NCBI RefSeq assembly: GCF_027587205.1
Contig: NZ_JAPDOD010000016.1
Span: 62,001-126,000, forward strand
DNA: 64,000 nucleotides
Reading direction: 5' to 3'
From: Solirubrobacter ginsenosidimutans
GTDB lineage: Bacteria; Actinomycetota; Thermoleophilia; Solirubrobacterales; Solirubrobacteraceae
Each line of letters begins with the position of its first letter. Positions within the stretch are counted from its first letter, which is position 1. The notes under the pieces were generated by a model, which made no database searches, had not been told where the DNA came from, and was given only the letters and a program-made list of their open reading frames with translations. A program made the position numbers and the translations under genes. This document shows, in pieces, positions 1-8,173 of the stretch.

Positions 1-2
1 CC

Positions 3-374
3 CCGGCCGCCGATCGCCCGTTCGAGCTCGACGGCGTGCTCGTCGCCGAGCTCGCCGACGGCCTGGCGGGCTACGTCAAGCTCGGCCAGGCGCTGCCGCT
101 GCGCTCCAGCGAGCACATCCTCGAGATCAAGGGCCTCAGCGTCGCCCCCGAACACCGGCGGCGCGGCGTGGGACGGGCGCTGATCGGCGCGGCCGTCCAA
201 CAGGCCCGCGCCGCGGGAGCGCGACGGCTGATGCTGCGGGTGCTCGGGCACAACCTGGGCGCCCGCGAGCTTTACGCCCAGTGCGGTTTCGAAGTCGAAG
301 GCGTGCACCGCGAGCTCTTCCTGCTCGACGGCCGCTACGTCGACGACATCTGGATGGCGCGCTCGCTCACCTGA
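3..374 (+). CDS. GNAT-family N-acetyltransferase (5' truncated)
   Basis: The reading frame is open to the left edge, so the N-terminus lies outside the window; about 123 residues are visible. The acetyl-CoA pyrophosphate-binding motif of the GNAT fold is seen as RRRGVGRAL, preceded by the strand ILEIKGLSVAPEH and followed by a helix (IGAAVQQARAAG). The C-terminal GHNLGARELYAQCGFEVEG is the usual GNAT motif B region. The family transfers an acetyl group from acetyl-CoA to an amine; the acceptor cannot be told from sequence. Its stop overlaps the stop of the convergent TetR gene by 8 bp. Confidence 0.85.
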   Translation, partial: PAADRPFELDGVLVAELADGLAGYVKLGQALPLRSSEHILEIKGLSVAPEHRRRGVGRALIGAAVQQARAAGARRLMLRVLGHNLGARELYAQCGFEVEGVHRELFLLDGRYVDDIWMARSLT

Positions 375-954
375 GCAGCGCGAGCAGTTCGGCGAGGACC
401 CCGTCGATGTCGAGCGGCTCGTCTTCGAGCTGCTGCTGGAGCTGGAGGCCGTCGAGCAGCGCGAGGACCGAGGTCGCGAGCCGCTGCGGCGTCGCCGCAC
501 TCGTGATTCGCCCCCTGGCCTGCTCGGCCGCGATCCATTCCGCGACCAGGATGCGCCCGCGCCGGTAGCGATCGGCGAACCAGTCGTGCGCCGGGTGCTC
601 CGGGTCGACGCTCTCGGCCGACAGGATCGTGAACAGCGCGGCGAGCCCCGGCCGCTGCGCGTTGTGGCGCAGCACGGCCCGCAGGATCTCGGCCAGCGGC
701 GTGTCCTCGCGCGCGCGCAGCGTGCTCAGCAGCTCGGAGTCGTCCTCGTCGCGCCGTTCCAGGACCGCCACCAGGAGGTCGACCTTCGACGGGAAGTGGT
801 GCAGCAGGCCCTGGCGGGTGACGCCCACCTCGGCCGCGATCGTGTCCATCGTGACCCCGTGGTAGCCGCGCTGGGCGAAGGCCTGCATGGCGGCACGCAC
901 GAGTTGGTCGCGCCGGGCGCGTCCTTCAGGGGTCGTGTAGGCCACTCGCGCCAT
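367..954 (-). CDS. TetR-family transcriptional regulator
   Basis: This 195-residue protein has an N-terminal TetR helix-turn-helix (VTMDTIAAEVGVTRQGLLHHF, about residues 36-58) followed by an all-helical ligand-binding domain. The start is the ATG at 954 (MARVAYTTPEGRARRD); the frame stays open upstream, but that part is antisense to the next gene. It lies 65 bp downstream of the Tat-exported sugar isomerase-like gene on the same strand, so the two probably share the promoter at 2017-2046. A perfect inverted repeat inside that promoter is the likely operator, which would make the system autorepressed. The ligand is unknown. Confidence 0.88.
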   Translation of the reverse strand: MARVAYTTPEGRARRDQLVRAAMQAFAQRGYHGVTMDTIAAEVGVTRQGLLHHFPSKVDLLVAVLERRDEDDSELLSTLRAREDTPLAEILRAVLRHNAQRPGLAALFTILSAESVDPEHPAHDWFADRYRRGRILVAEWIAAEQARGRITSAATPQRLATSVLALLDGLQLQQQLEDEPLDIDGVLAELLALLR

Positions 955-1019
955 CGCCGCCCCCAGGGTAATTCGCGCCGGGCCGACGGGTGGGGCGACC
1001 CCGCCGGCCCGACACGGTT

Positions 1020-1967
1020 CTAGAACCGGATGCGGTTCAAGTAGTTGAAGCCAACCGACGCCGTGGTCAGGGCGTTCGCCCCGGCGTCGTCGCGCTCGAC
1101 GATGTACTCGTGGTCGCGGACATCGCCGGCCGCGGCGAAGATGCGGGCGAAGTCGATCACGCCGGTGCCGTCGTCGGCCCAGGTCGGCGCGTGGTTGACG
1201 TAGGCCAGGTCCTTGACGTGGAACTGGCGGATGCGATCGCCGAACGCGGCGATGATCGGCACCGGGTCGTGGTGCGCGTACCAGGCCCAGTACAGGTCGA
1301 TCTCGAAGTGCACGAGGTTCGGGTCGGTCTCGGCGAGCAGGATGTCGTAGCCGACCAGCGGGGTGTCGTCGGTGAGCGGCGCGAACTCCCAGAAGTGGCT
1401 GTGGTAGCCGAACCGGAGGCCCGCCTGGCGCGCGATCAGCCCCGCCTGGTTGAGGTCGGCGGCGTAGGACTTCCATTCCGCGGCGGTCTGGAAGCCCTTG
1501 ATGTTCGCGACGTTGCCGTCGGCGGGAAAGGTGATCGGGCTGGCCGGCGTCACGATGAAGCGCTGGCCGACGGTGACGGCGTCCGCCACCTGCTTGCGCC
1601 AGGCCGTCGCGTCGAACGGCTGCGGGATCGCCTGGTGGCCCGACGTCGCGCGCAGCCCGTACTTGCGCAACTGGGCCCGGAACTGCGCCGCCGTGAGCGC
1701 GCCGAAGCCGGCGTGCTCGACGGTGGTGTAGCCGATGTCGGCGAGGCCCTTGAGCTGCTGGTCGAGCGGCAGCGAGCGCAGCGTGTAGAGCTGGATGCTG
1801 ATGTTCTCGCGCGGGATCGAGTGCCGGCCCCGCCCGTGGTCGTCGTCGCCGCCGTGGGCGAGTGCGGGCGCCGCGAGGACGCCTCCGACCGTCGGCAGCG
1901 CGACCGCGGTCGCCGCTGCGCCGCGCAGGAAGCCTCGCCGATCGAGGCCGAGCTTGTCCATCGCCAT
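1020..1967 (-). CDS. Tat-exported sugar phosphate isomerase/epimerase-like TIM barrel
   Basis: This 315-residue protein starts MAMDKLGLDRRGFLRG and carries a twin-arginine signal (DRRGFLRGAAA, then a hydrophobic stretch ending PALAHG), so it is probably exported folded. The rest matches the xylose-isomerase-like TIM barrel (AP_endonuc_2 type). Candidate metal ligands are Glu in VEHAGFG, His in FGYHSHFWEF, Glu/Asp in HFEIDLYW, His in RQFHVKDL and Glu in YIVERDD. The start is set by an AGGAGGA ribosome site just upstream of the ATG at 1967; a further 20 in-frame residues upstream lack one. Substrate is unknown; proteins of this type are often annotated as secreted sugar isomerases. It forms an operon with the downstream TetR gene. 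Confidence 0.82.
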   Translation of the reverse strand: MAMDKLGLDRRGFLRGAAATAVALPTVGGVLAAPALAHGGDDDHGRGRHSIPRENISIQLYTLRSLPLDQQLKGLADIGYTTVEHAGFGALTAAQFRAQLRKYGLRATSGHQAIPQPFDATAWRKQVADAVTVGQRFIVTPASPITFPADGNVANIKGFQTAAEWKSYAADLNQAGLIARQAGLRFGYHSHFWEFAPLTDDTPLVGYDILLAETDPNLVHFEIDLYWAWYAHHDPVPIIAAFGDRIRQFHVKDLAYVNHAPTWADDGTGVIDFARIFAAAGDVRDHEYIVERDDAGANALTTASVGFNYLNRIRF

Positions 1968-2016
1968 GCCGTTCCTCCTCCTCCGAGATGCCGGCGCGGG
2001 TCGCCGGGTCGCGCAC

Positions 2017-2046
2017 AACCTACTCACAAGTAGGCTGCATTGTCAA
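2017..2046 (-). promoter_or_regulatory. Promoter of the isomerase-tetR operon with overlapping palindromic operator
   Basis: Read on the minus strand, TTGACA (2046-2041) is followed after 18 bp by TAGGTT (2022-2017). A perfect inverted repeat CCTACT-N4-AGTAGG (2019-2034) fills the spacer and enters the -10 box. A dyad of this size in this position is typical of TetR operators. This is a sequence-only prediction. Confidence 0.6.
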
Positions 2047-2187
2047 ATAGCAGTCATAAGTCGGTCGACGAACGGCAAAAGCGGCATCTACCGCCGGTCG
2101 CCTCGGTTCCGACCGGCGGGCCAGACGTTTCCCCGCGCCCGATTGGAAGGATCGACCGCGGTCAAACTTGGGGAGGGAACCCACTCA

Positions 2188-4986
2188 ATGAAACGTTCTT
2201 TGGCGGCGCTCGTCGCGGGCACCGCCGTCCTTGCGGCTGCCGTCCCGGCGTCCGCGGTCACCACGATCACGACGGCCAACGGCCTGAACTGGCAGATCCA
2301 CGATTTCGCCCCGCCGAAGCTCGACACGGGGTCGATCCGGGCGATCACCGACAACGCGTTCTACGGCTTCGGCGGCATCCGCGTGCGCGTCTCCGGCATC
2401 CCGGCGACGGACACGACGGCGCGCTTCAACGGCGAGCTGATGCGCGGCTTCAACCTCGGCTATGACGGCGACGAGTCGTTCACCACCGCGCAGCCGGTCG
2501 TGCTCGGCGGGATCGCGATCAGCCGCGCGGTCAAGGTGAGCAAGGCGGGCAACTACAGCCGCTTCCTCGACACCTTCGCCAACACGAGCACGCGGACGAT
2601 CACGGTCGACGTCGCGTTCGGCGGCAGTGCGGGCCAGAACTCCGGCAGCGCTCAGAGCAAGGTGGTCGACAGCTCCAGCGGCGACACGGCGATCGGCGCC
2701 GACGACTCCTGGGTCGAGGTGGCCAACCCCTCGGCCACCGGCGTGAGCAACCGCGGCCCGAGCGCCGTCGTCAACGGCACCCAGTCCGGCACCGGCAACT
2801 TCCAGCGCGATCCGTTCGGCAACCCGCTGCCGCTGACCGGCCTCGAGGCCAACTTCTACGGCTACAAGAACACCTTGACGCTCGCCCCCGGGCAGACGAA
2901 GTCGCTGCTGCGCTACGTCGTCGCGGGCCGTGCCGAGGCCGCCGCCACGGCCGGCCAGCAGGTCGCCGCGGTCAAGACCGGCGCCACGACGCTGGCATCC
3001 GCGCCGGACATCGCCGGCATCCCGGCGGGCGTCGGCTGCACCGTCGCCAACTGGGCGCCGCTGTATGACGCCGCGACCTGTGCCGCCTCCCCCGCACCGG
3101 CGGTCACGCCCGAGCAGCCCACCAAGCTCCCGGTCACCACGTCGGGCTACGACGTCTTCAACAAGTCGATCACGCAGCTGGCGGCGGACATGAAGTCCGG
3201 CCTGACCACCTCGCAGGCGATCACCCGCGCCTATCTGGACCGGATCGCGGCCTACGACTCGGGCCCGTTCGGCTTCCACGCGTTCATCACGGTCTCCGAC
3301 ACCGCGATGGCGCAGGCCAAGGCCGCCGACGACCGCCGCGCCGCGGGCGACACCAGCGAGCTGCTCGGCATCCCGGTCGCGGTCAAGGACCTCTACGACA
3401 CCAAGGACATGCCCACGACCGACGGCAGCCTCGCCTTCGAGGGCTGGCGGCCGGAGCGCGACGCGGGCCAGGTCAAGCGCCTGCGCGACGCGGGCGCCGT
3501 GATCATCGGCAAGACCAACCTGTCGGAGTTCGCCAACTCCGGTTCCTACAGCGATTCCGGCTACGGCATGGTCTGGAACGCCTTCAAGCCGTCCAAGACC
3601 TCGCTCGGCTCCTCCGGCGGGTCGGCGGTCGCGACCGCGCTCAGCCTCACCGGCTTCGCCATGGGCACGCAGACCGGCGTCTCGCTCTACGCGCCCTCGA
3701 CCGGCGCGTCGCTGGTCTCCCTGCGCGGCACCGACGGCATCTCCTCCGGCGCGGGCGTGATGCCACTGACCTGGCTGCAGGACTTCGAGGGTCCGATCGC
3801 CCGCACCACGAGCGACGTCGCCCGCATCCTCAACGTCACCACCGGCACCGATCCGGACGACATCGCCACCGTCCACGCCGATGCCGACCACAAGCGCCCG
3901 GCCGACTGGAAGACCGCGCTGGACCCCAACGCGCTGCAGGGCAAGAAGATCGGCTACGTCCCGAGCGCGTTCGACGCGTCGCCCAGCTACGGCCAGGAGG
4001 ACGGGACGATCGACGCGCTCAAGGCGCGCTTCAACGACCTGATCGCCGCCGGCGCGACGATGGTGCCCGTGACGGCGGCGGCGCCCGCCTCACCCGCGAC
4101 CGGCACGCTCACCGGCAGCCGGACCGAGGAGGGCTGGCAGCGCTACTTCGACCTGCACGCCAATCCGCCGTACCACACGGCGTCGGAGATCCTCTCCTCG
4201 CCGAAGGTGCTCCCGTACAACCGCGGCACCCAGAACCCCGCCGCCCGCCTGACCGCCGCCGACATCGACAAGATCTTCGCGCAGCGCGACGAGTACAAGG
4301 CGCGCTGGAAGACCTACATGGACACGGCGGGCGTCGACGCCATCGTCTACCCGGGCTTCCGCTCGGACGTCTACGACAACGACGGGGCGCAGACGCTCTC
4401 CTCAGACCGCAACAGCGGCGTCCCGACGTCCAATGTCGGCCTGCCGACGCTGATCCTGCCGGTGGGCGCGAACCCGCACGGTGATCCGATGTCGCTGCAG
4501 TTCGTCGGCCGCGCGTGGGACGACGCGAAGATGCTCGGCTTCGGCTACGCGCTCGAGCAGCAGCTCGGCGGCGCGGGCCACCTCGTCCCGGCCACGGCGC
4601 CGAAGCTCGCGGTCGTGACCCAGGCCACCGCTCCGGTCGGCGGTCAGGTCCCGGCGACGCTCGCGCTGACGATGGGCGCTCCGGCGACGTTCGGGGCCTT
4701 CACGCCGGGGATCGCGAAGGACTACACGGCCACGACGACCGCCAACGTCATCTCGACGGCGGGCGACGCGGCCCTGACCGTGTCGGACCCCGGCCACCTG
4801 GCGAACGGGACGTTCGCGCTGGCCGCGCCGCTCACGGTCGCCTTCTCGAAGGCGGTCTGGACCGGGCCCGTGTCCAACGACGCGGTCACGGTCACGTTCG
4901 GTCAGCACATCGGCGCGACCGATCCGCTGCGCACGGGCGCGTATTCCAAGACGCTGACGTACACGCTGTCGACCACGACGCCGTGA
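2188..4986 (+). CDS. Secreted amidase-signature enzyme with N-terminal unknown domain and shared C-terminal domain
   Basis: This 932-residue protein begins with a Sec signal peptide (MKRSLAALVAGTAVLAAAVPASA). The ATG at 2188 follows a GGGAGGG ribosome site. Residues about 25-275 form a Gly/Thr/Ser-rich domain I do not recognise. Residues about 310-800 are an amidase-signature domain: Lys400 in VAVKDLYDTKD, the Ser-Gly-Gly-Ser segment near 475-479 (LGSSGGSAVA), and the nucleophile candidate Ser499 in GTQTGVSLYAPS. That last motif departs from the usual GTDTGGS. Residues 815-932 are the C-terminal domain shared with four other secreted proteins here. The family hydrolyses amides; this one would act outside the membrane. 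The substrate is not evident. Confidence 0.87.
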   Translation: MKRSLAALVAGTAVLAAAVPASAVTTITTANGLNWQIHDFAPPKLDTGSIRAITDNAFYGFGGIRVRVSGIPATDTTARFNGELMRGFNLGYDGDESFTTAQPVVLGGIAISRAVKVSKAGNYSRFLDTFANTSTRTITVDVAFGGSAGQNSGSAQSKVVDSSSGDTAIGADDSWVEVANPSATGVSNRGPSAVVNGTQSGTGNFQRDPFGNPLPLTGLEANFYGYKNTLTLAPGQTKSLLRYVVAGRAEAAATAGQQVAAVKTGATTLASAPDIAGIPAGVGCTVANWAPLYDAATCAASPAPAVTPEQPTKLPVTTSGYDVFNKSITQLAADMKSGLTTSQAITRAYLDRIAAYDSGPFGFHAFITVSDTAMAQAKAADDRRAAGDTSELLGIPVAVKDLYDTKDMPTTDGSLAFEGWRPERDAGQVKRLRDAGAVIIGKTNLSEFANSGSYSDSGYGMVWNAFKPSKTSLGSSGGSAVATALSLTGFAMGTQTGVSLYAPSTGASLVSLRGTDGISSGAGVMPLTWLQDFEGPIARTTSDVARILNVTTGTDPDDIATVHADADHKRPADWKTALDPNALQGKKIGYVPSAFDASPSYGQEDGTIDALKARFNDLIAAGATMVPVTAAAPASPATGTLTGSRTEEGWQRYFDLHANPPYHTASEILSSPKVLPYNRGTQNPAARLTAADIDKIFAQRDEYKARWKTYMDTAGVDAIVYPGFRSDVYDNDGAQTLSSDRNSGVPTSNVGLPTLILPVGANPHGDPMSLQFVGRAWDDAKMLGFGYALEQQLGGAGHLVPATAPKLAVVTQATAPVGGQVPATLALTMGAPATFGAFTPGIAKDYTATTTANVISTAGDAALTVSDPGHLANGTFALAAPLTVAFSKAVWTGPVSNDAVTVTFGQHIGATDPLRTGAYSKTLTYTLSTTTP
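4630..4983 (+). repeat. Shared C-terminal domain, copy 1 (amidase)
   Basis: This segment encodes residues 815-932 of the amidase, starting APVGGQVPATLALTMG, containing STAGDAALTVSDP and ending DPLRTGAYSKTLTYTLSTTTP split around the KTL motif, directly at the stop codon. It aligns with the C-termini encoded at 7741-8124, 18122-18560, 23560-23930 and 58906-59322. Confidence 0.85.
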
Positions 4987-5002
4987 CGTAGCCGACTACG
5001 GC

Positions 5003-5028
5003 ATGCGGTGGATCTCGGTCCACCGCAT
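5003..5028. terminator. Hairpin after the amidase gene
   Basis: A perfect 10-bp stem (ATGCGGTGGA / TCCACCGCAT) with a 6-nt loop lies 16 bp past the amidase stop codon. No T-run follows, so it is either a GC-type terminator or an mRNA-stabilising hairpin. Confidence 0.55.
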
Positions 5029-5142
5029 TCCGTCAGTTGTTGGGTGCATTGAACCCCGCCGTGAAGTTAGCGTGAGCTGATTGTGAGGGGAAGGTGGCCG
5101 TCGGCCACCGGGTTCACGTTCTTCTAGGAGGGAAGTCGATCG

Positions 5143-8127
5143 ATGAAGTACGCCACCAAGACGCTGGCGGCTGCCGCCACGCTGGTGCTGGTCCTGTTCA
5201 CCGCGGCGACGGCGAGCGCGCAGGGTCCCACGCCGCCGCTGCCGCTGCCTGAGCCGAAGGTCGTCCCGATCCAGGTCACGGGTCCGCCGTCCCAGCGGCT
5301 GAACCTGATCATCATGGGCGACGGCTACCAGTTCGATCAGCAGAGCATCTTCCGCGCCGACGTGGACCGGAACCTGTCGGTCATGTGGGCCACGGAGCCG
5401 TTCCGCACGTACCGCAACTACATCAACGTCTACGCGGTCGAGCTCTCCTCGATCGACTACGGCACCCGCTGCGACCCGGACGGCCGCGTACGCGCCGCCG
5501 ACGGCACGATCCGCGACACCGGCGTCCGCGAGGGCCCGATCAACACCAAGAACACCGCGCTGCGCCTGACCTTCGACGGCGGCTGCACCAACCCGCTGGC
5601 GCGCGGCACGGTCTACACCACCGCCCCAGCCGGCTGCAACGCGGCCGACCTCGCCAAGTACTACCCCGCGGGCGCGACCTACGCGTGCGAGACGGGCAAC
5701 CAGGCCCACAACCGCATCCTGGACAACTACGTCGCCCCGGTCCTCGGCATCCCGCGCACGTCGCAGAACCTGCAGACGCTGGCGATCTTCAACACCTTCA
5801 CCTACGGCGGCATCGGCGGCAGCCAGGCGACCACCTCGGGGGGCTCGCCGCAGGGCCCGCTGATCTCGCTGCACGAGGTCGGCCACTCGCTCGGCACGCT
5901 CGTCGACGAGTACCCGTACTCCTCGCGTGACGTGATCCGCTCCTGCTACACCGGCGGCGAGCCGAGCAGCTTCCACCACACGATCATGAGCGCGTCGCAG
6001 ATGCTCACGGCGCAGACGAAGTGGTGGCGCTGGATCGGCGAGGAGAGCCTCTCCGGCGGCATCATCGGCGCCCACGAGGGCGGCGGCATGTACCCGTGCG
6101 GCCAGAAGCGCCCGTCCGAGCACTCGATGATGCGCTGGATCGGCTTCGATCTCGATCAGATCGGCCTCGAGCACATGGTCGCGCGCGTCACCGGTATGCG
6201 GAACTCCGGCCAGATGAACGTGCAGAACGCGCCGACCACCGGCACGGTGGCCAAGGACTCGGTCCTGTGGGTCGAGACCGGGCACCCGCGCTTCCACGAG
6301 GAGCTCGTGACCTGGCGTACCGGCGGCGCGACCGGCCCGGTGATCGCTTCCGGCACCCGCAACCTCGACCTCGAGGCGCTGAACCTGCCGGCCGGCACGG
6401 TCGTGTGGGCCGAGGTCCGCGACCCGGTCGGCCCGACCGGCATCGACTGGGTCCGCAACCCGTCGGCCAACAACGCGGCCGCCGACTCGGGCTTCAACGG
6501 CTCGCGCTTCGTGCAGACCCGCACGTGGACGGTCGGCGACACCACCACGACGGCCTCGCCCGCCCTGGCCGACATCACCGCCTCGACGGCGACCACCCAC
6601 CCGGTCGCGGCCGACGAGGTCGTCTACGTCGAGACCAACCATCCCAACGACCGCGTCCTGCCGGTCACGTGGACCCTGAACGGTGCGGTCGTCCCGAACA
6701 CGAACAACAGCCGCAACCTGGACCTCGGCGCGCTGGCGCTGCCGTCGGGCACGCACACGCTGAAGGCGACCGTGACCGACGGCGCCTCCTCGGACTCGGT
6801 CGAGTGGAAGATCGACAAGACCGACCCGACGATCCCGCGGCGCCTCTCCGAGCCGCTCGTCACGCTTGGAGGCGCGACCGAGCACCCGGTCTACTTCAAC
6901 GGCTGGGACATGTGGCTGGATCCGAAGGACGACCGCACGGGCTACGAGGGCAGCCCGGCCGTCGTGGGTCAGCTGCGCCTGGACCGCGACGGCTGGTTCA
7001 ACTACTTCGGCTTCCCGGAGAAGCCGATGCCGGAGTCGCCGTTCGAGTTCCGTCACTCCGGCACCGAGGTCAAGGCGCTGACCTACGGCAACCTCGGCAC
7101 CGGCGGCCTGTCGCGCGCCGCGTTCGAGCAGACGCTCCCGGACAACCATCCGAGCGGCGGGTTCATCCCGGGCTTCGGCACCCACACCGTCGAGCACCGC
7201 GCGATCGACCCGGCGGGCAACTACAGCACTCCGGAGTCCTACAAGGCCACGGTCCTGCCGGGCGGCTCGCCGACCTGCACGACCACGGTCACCGGCACGC
7301 AGGCGAGCGTCAGCGTCGCGACCGGCGTGACCTGCCTGACGGGCGCGACGGTCACCGGCGCCGTGACGGTCGCGGCGGGTGCCTCGGTCGTCCTGAAGAA
7401 CACCACGGTCGGCGGCGCGCTGACCGCGACCGCCGCGGAGGCCGTGCAGCTCTTCGGCTCCACGGTCACCGGCGCGGCCAAGATCTCGGGCTCGACCCGT
7501 GACGTCACGATCGCCGGCTCGACGTTCCGTGCCGGCCTCGCGCTGACCGGCAACACCCAGGTCAGCGCCAACGACCGCTACTCCCGCCTGGCCGGCGCCT
7601 ACGGCCCGATCCTCGCGGGCAGCACGGTCAACGGCCAGCTCGAGTGCTCCGCCAACAGCTCCGACGTGAAGGACTTCGGCGCCCCCAACACCATCCGCGG
7701 CGGCTACAGCGGCTGCGCGCTGGCGGCGGTCACGCCCGAGGCGCCGGTCGGCGGCACGGTGCCGGCGACGCTCGCGCTGACGCTCGGCGCAGCGGCCTCG
7801 TTCGGTCCGTTCACGCCGGGCATCACCAAGGCGTACACGGCCACGACCGCGGCCAGCGTCATCTCGACCGCCGGTGACGCGACCCTGACCGTCGCCGATC
7901 CGTCCAGCGTGGCCACCGGCCGCCTGGTCAACGGGACGTTCTCGCTGCCGCAGCCCCTGCGGGTCGCGGGCCAGACCCTGCCGGCGACGGTCAAGACGTA
8001 CGCCACGCCGGTGTCCAACGACCCGGTGACGATCGCGTTCTCGCAGACCGTCAACGCGACGGACCCGTTGCGCACGGGCACGTACGCCAAGACGCTGACG
8101 TTCACGCTGTCGACCACGACGCCGTAG
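5143..8127 (+). CDS. Secreted M64-type (IgA-peptidase-like) metallopeptidase
   Basis: This 994-residue protein has a signal peptide (MKYATKTLAAAATLVLVLFTAATASA) and a clear TAGGAGGG ribosome site. The N-terminal third carries the M64 zinc signature HEVGHSLGTLVDEY, with His244, Glu245 and His248, preceded by the typical LNLIIMGDGYQ start of the catalytic domain. Two Ig-like repeats follow (about 370-470 and 480-560; each begins with a phrase like VLWVETGHPRFHEELVTW or VVYVETNHPNDRVLPVTW). A Cys-flanked beta-helix or bactofilin-like stretch covers about 705-865. The shared C-terminal domain occupies residues 867-994. It is predicted to cleave proteins outside the cell; the target is unknown. 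It stands alone between the amidase and the acyl-CoA ligase. Confidence 0.88.
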   Translation: MKYATKTLAAAATLVLVLFTAATASAQGPTPPLPLPEPKVVPIQVTGPPSQRLNLIIMGDGYQFDQQSIFRADVDRNLSVMWATEPFRTYRNYINVYAVELSSIDYGTRCDPDGRVRAADGTIRDTGVREGPINTKNTALRLTFDGGCTNPLARGTVYTTAPAGCNAADLAKYYPAGATYACETGNQAHNRILDNYVAPVLGIPRTSQNLQTLAIFNTFTYGGIGGSQATTSGGSPQGPLISLHEVGHSLGTLVDEYPYSSRDVIRSCYTGGEPSSFHHTIMSASQMLTAQTKWWRWIGEESLSGGIIGAHEGGGMYPCGQKRPSEHSMMRWIGFDLDQIGLEHMVARVTGMRNSGQMNVQNAPTTGTVAKDSVLWVETGHPRFHEELVTWRTGGATGPVIASGTRNLDLEALNLPAGTVVWAEVRDPVGPTGIDWVRNPSANNAAADSGFNGSRFVQTRTWTVGDTTTTASPALADITASTATTHPVAADEVVYVETNHPNDRVLPVTWTLNGAVVPNTNNSRNLDLGALALPSGTHTLKATVTDGASSDSVEWKIDKTDPTIPRRLSEPLVTLGGATEHPVYFNGWDMWLDPKDDRTGYEGSPAVVGQLRLDRDGWFNYFGFPEKPMPESPFEFRHSGTEVKALTYGNLGTGGLSRAAFEQTLPDNHPSGGFIPGFGTHTVEHRAIDPAGNYSTPESYKATVLPGGSPTCTTTVTGTQASVSVATGVTCLTGATVTGAVTVAAGASVVLKNTTVGGALTATAAEAVQLFGSTVTGAAKISGSTRDVTIAGSTFRAGLALTGNTQVSANDRYSRLAGAYGPILAGSTVNGQLECSANSSDVKDFGAPNTIRGGYSGCALAAVTPEAPVGGTVPATLALTLGAAASFGPFTPGITKAYTATTAASVISTAGDATLTVADPSSVATGRLVNGTFSLPQPLRVAGQTLPATVKTYATPVSNDPVTIAFSQTVNATDPLRTGTYAKTLTFTLSTTTP
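7741..8124 (+). repeat. Shared C-terminal domain, copy 2 (M64 peptidase)
   Basis: This segment encodes residues 867-994, beginning APVGGTVPATLALTLGAA, with STAGDATLTVADP, a GRLVNGTFSLPQPL strand, PVSNDPVTIAF and a terminal KTLTFTLSTTTP. The last coding bases are nearly identical to copies 1 and 5. Confidence 0.85.
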
Positions 8128-8173
8128 AAACACGCTGGCAGAGGAGGTGGGACGCGAAGTAGGGTTGAAGGCA

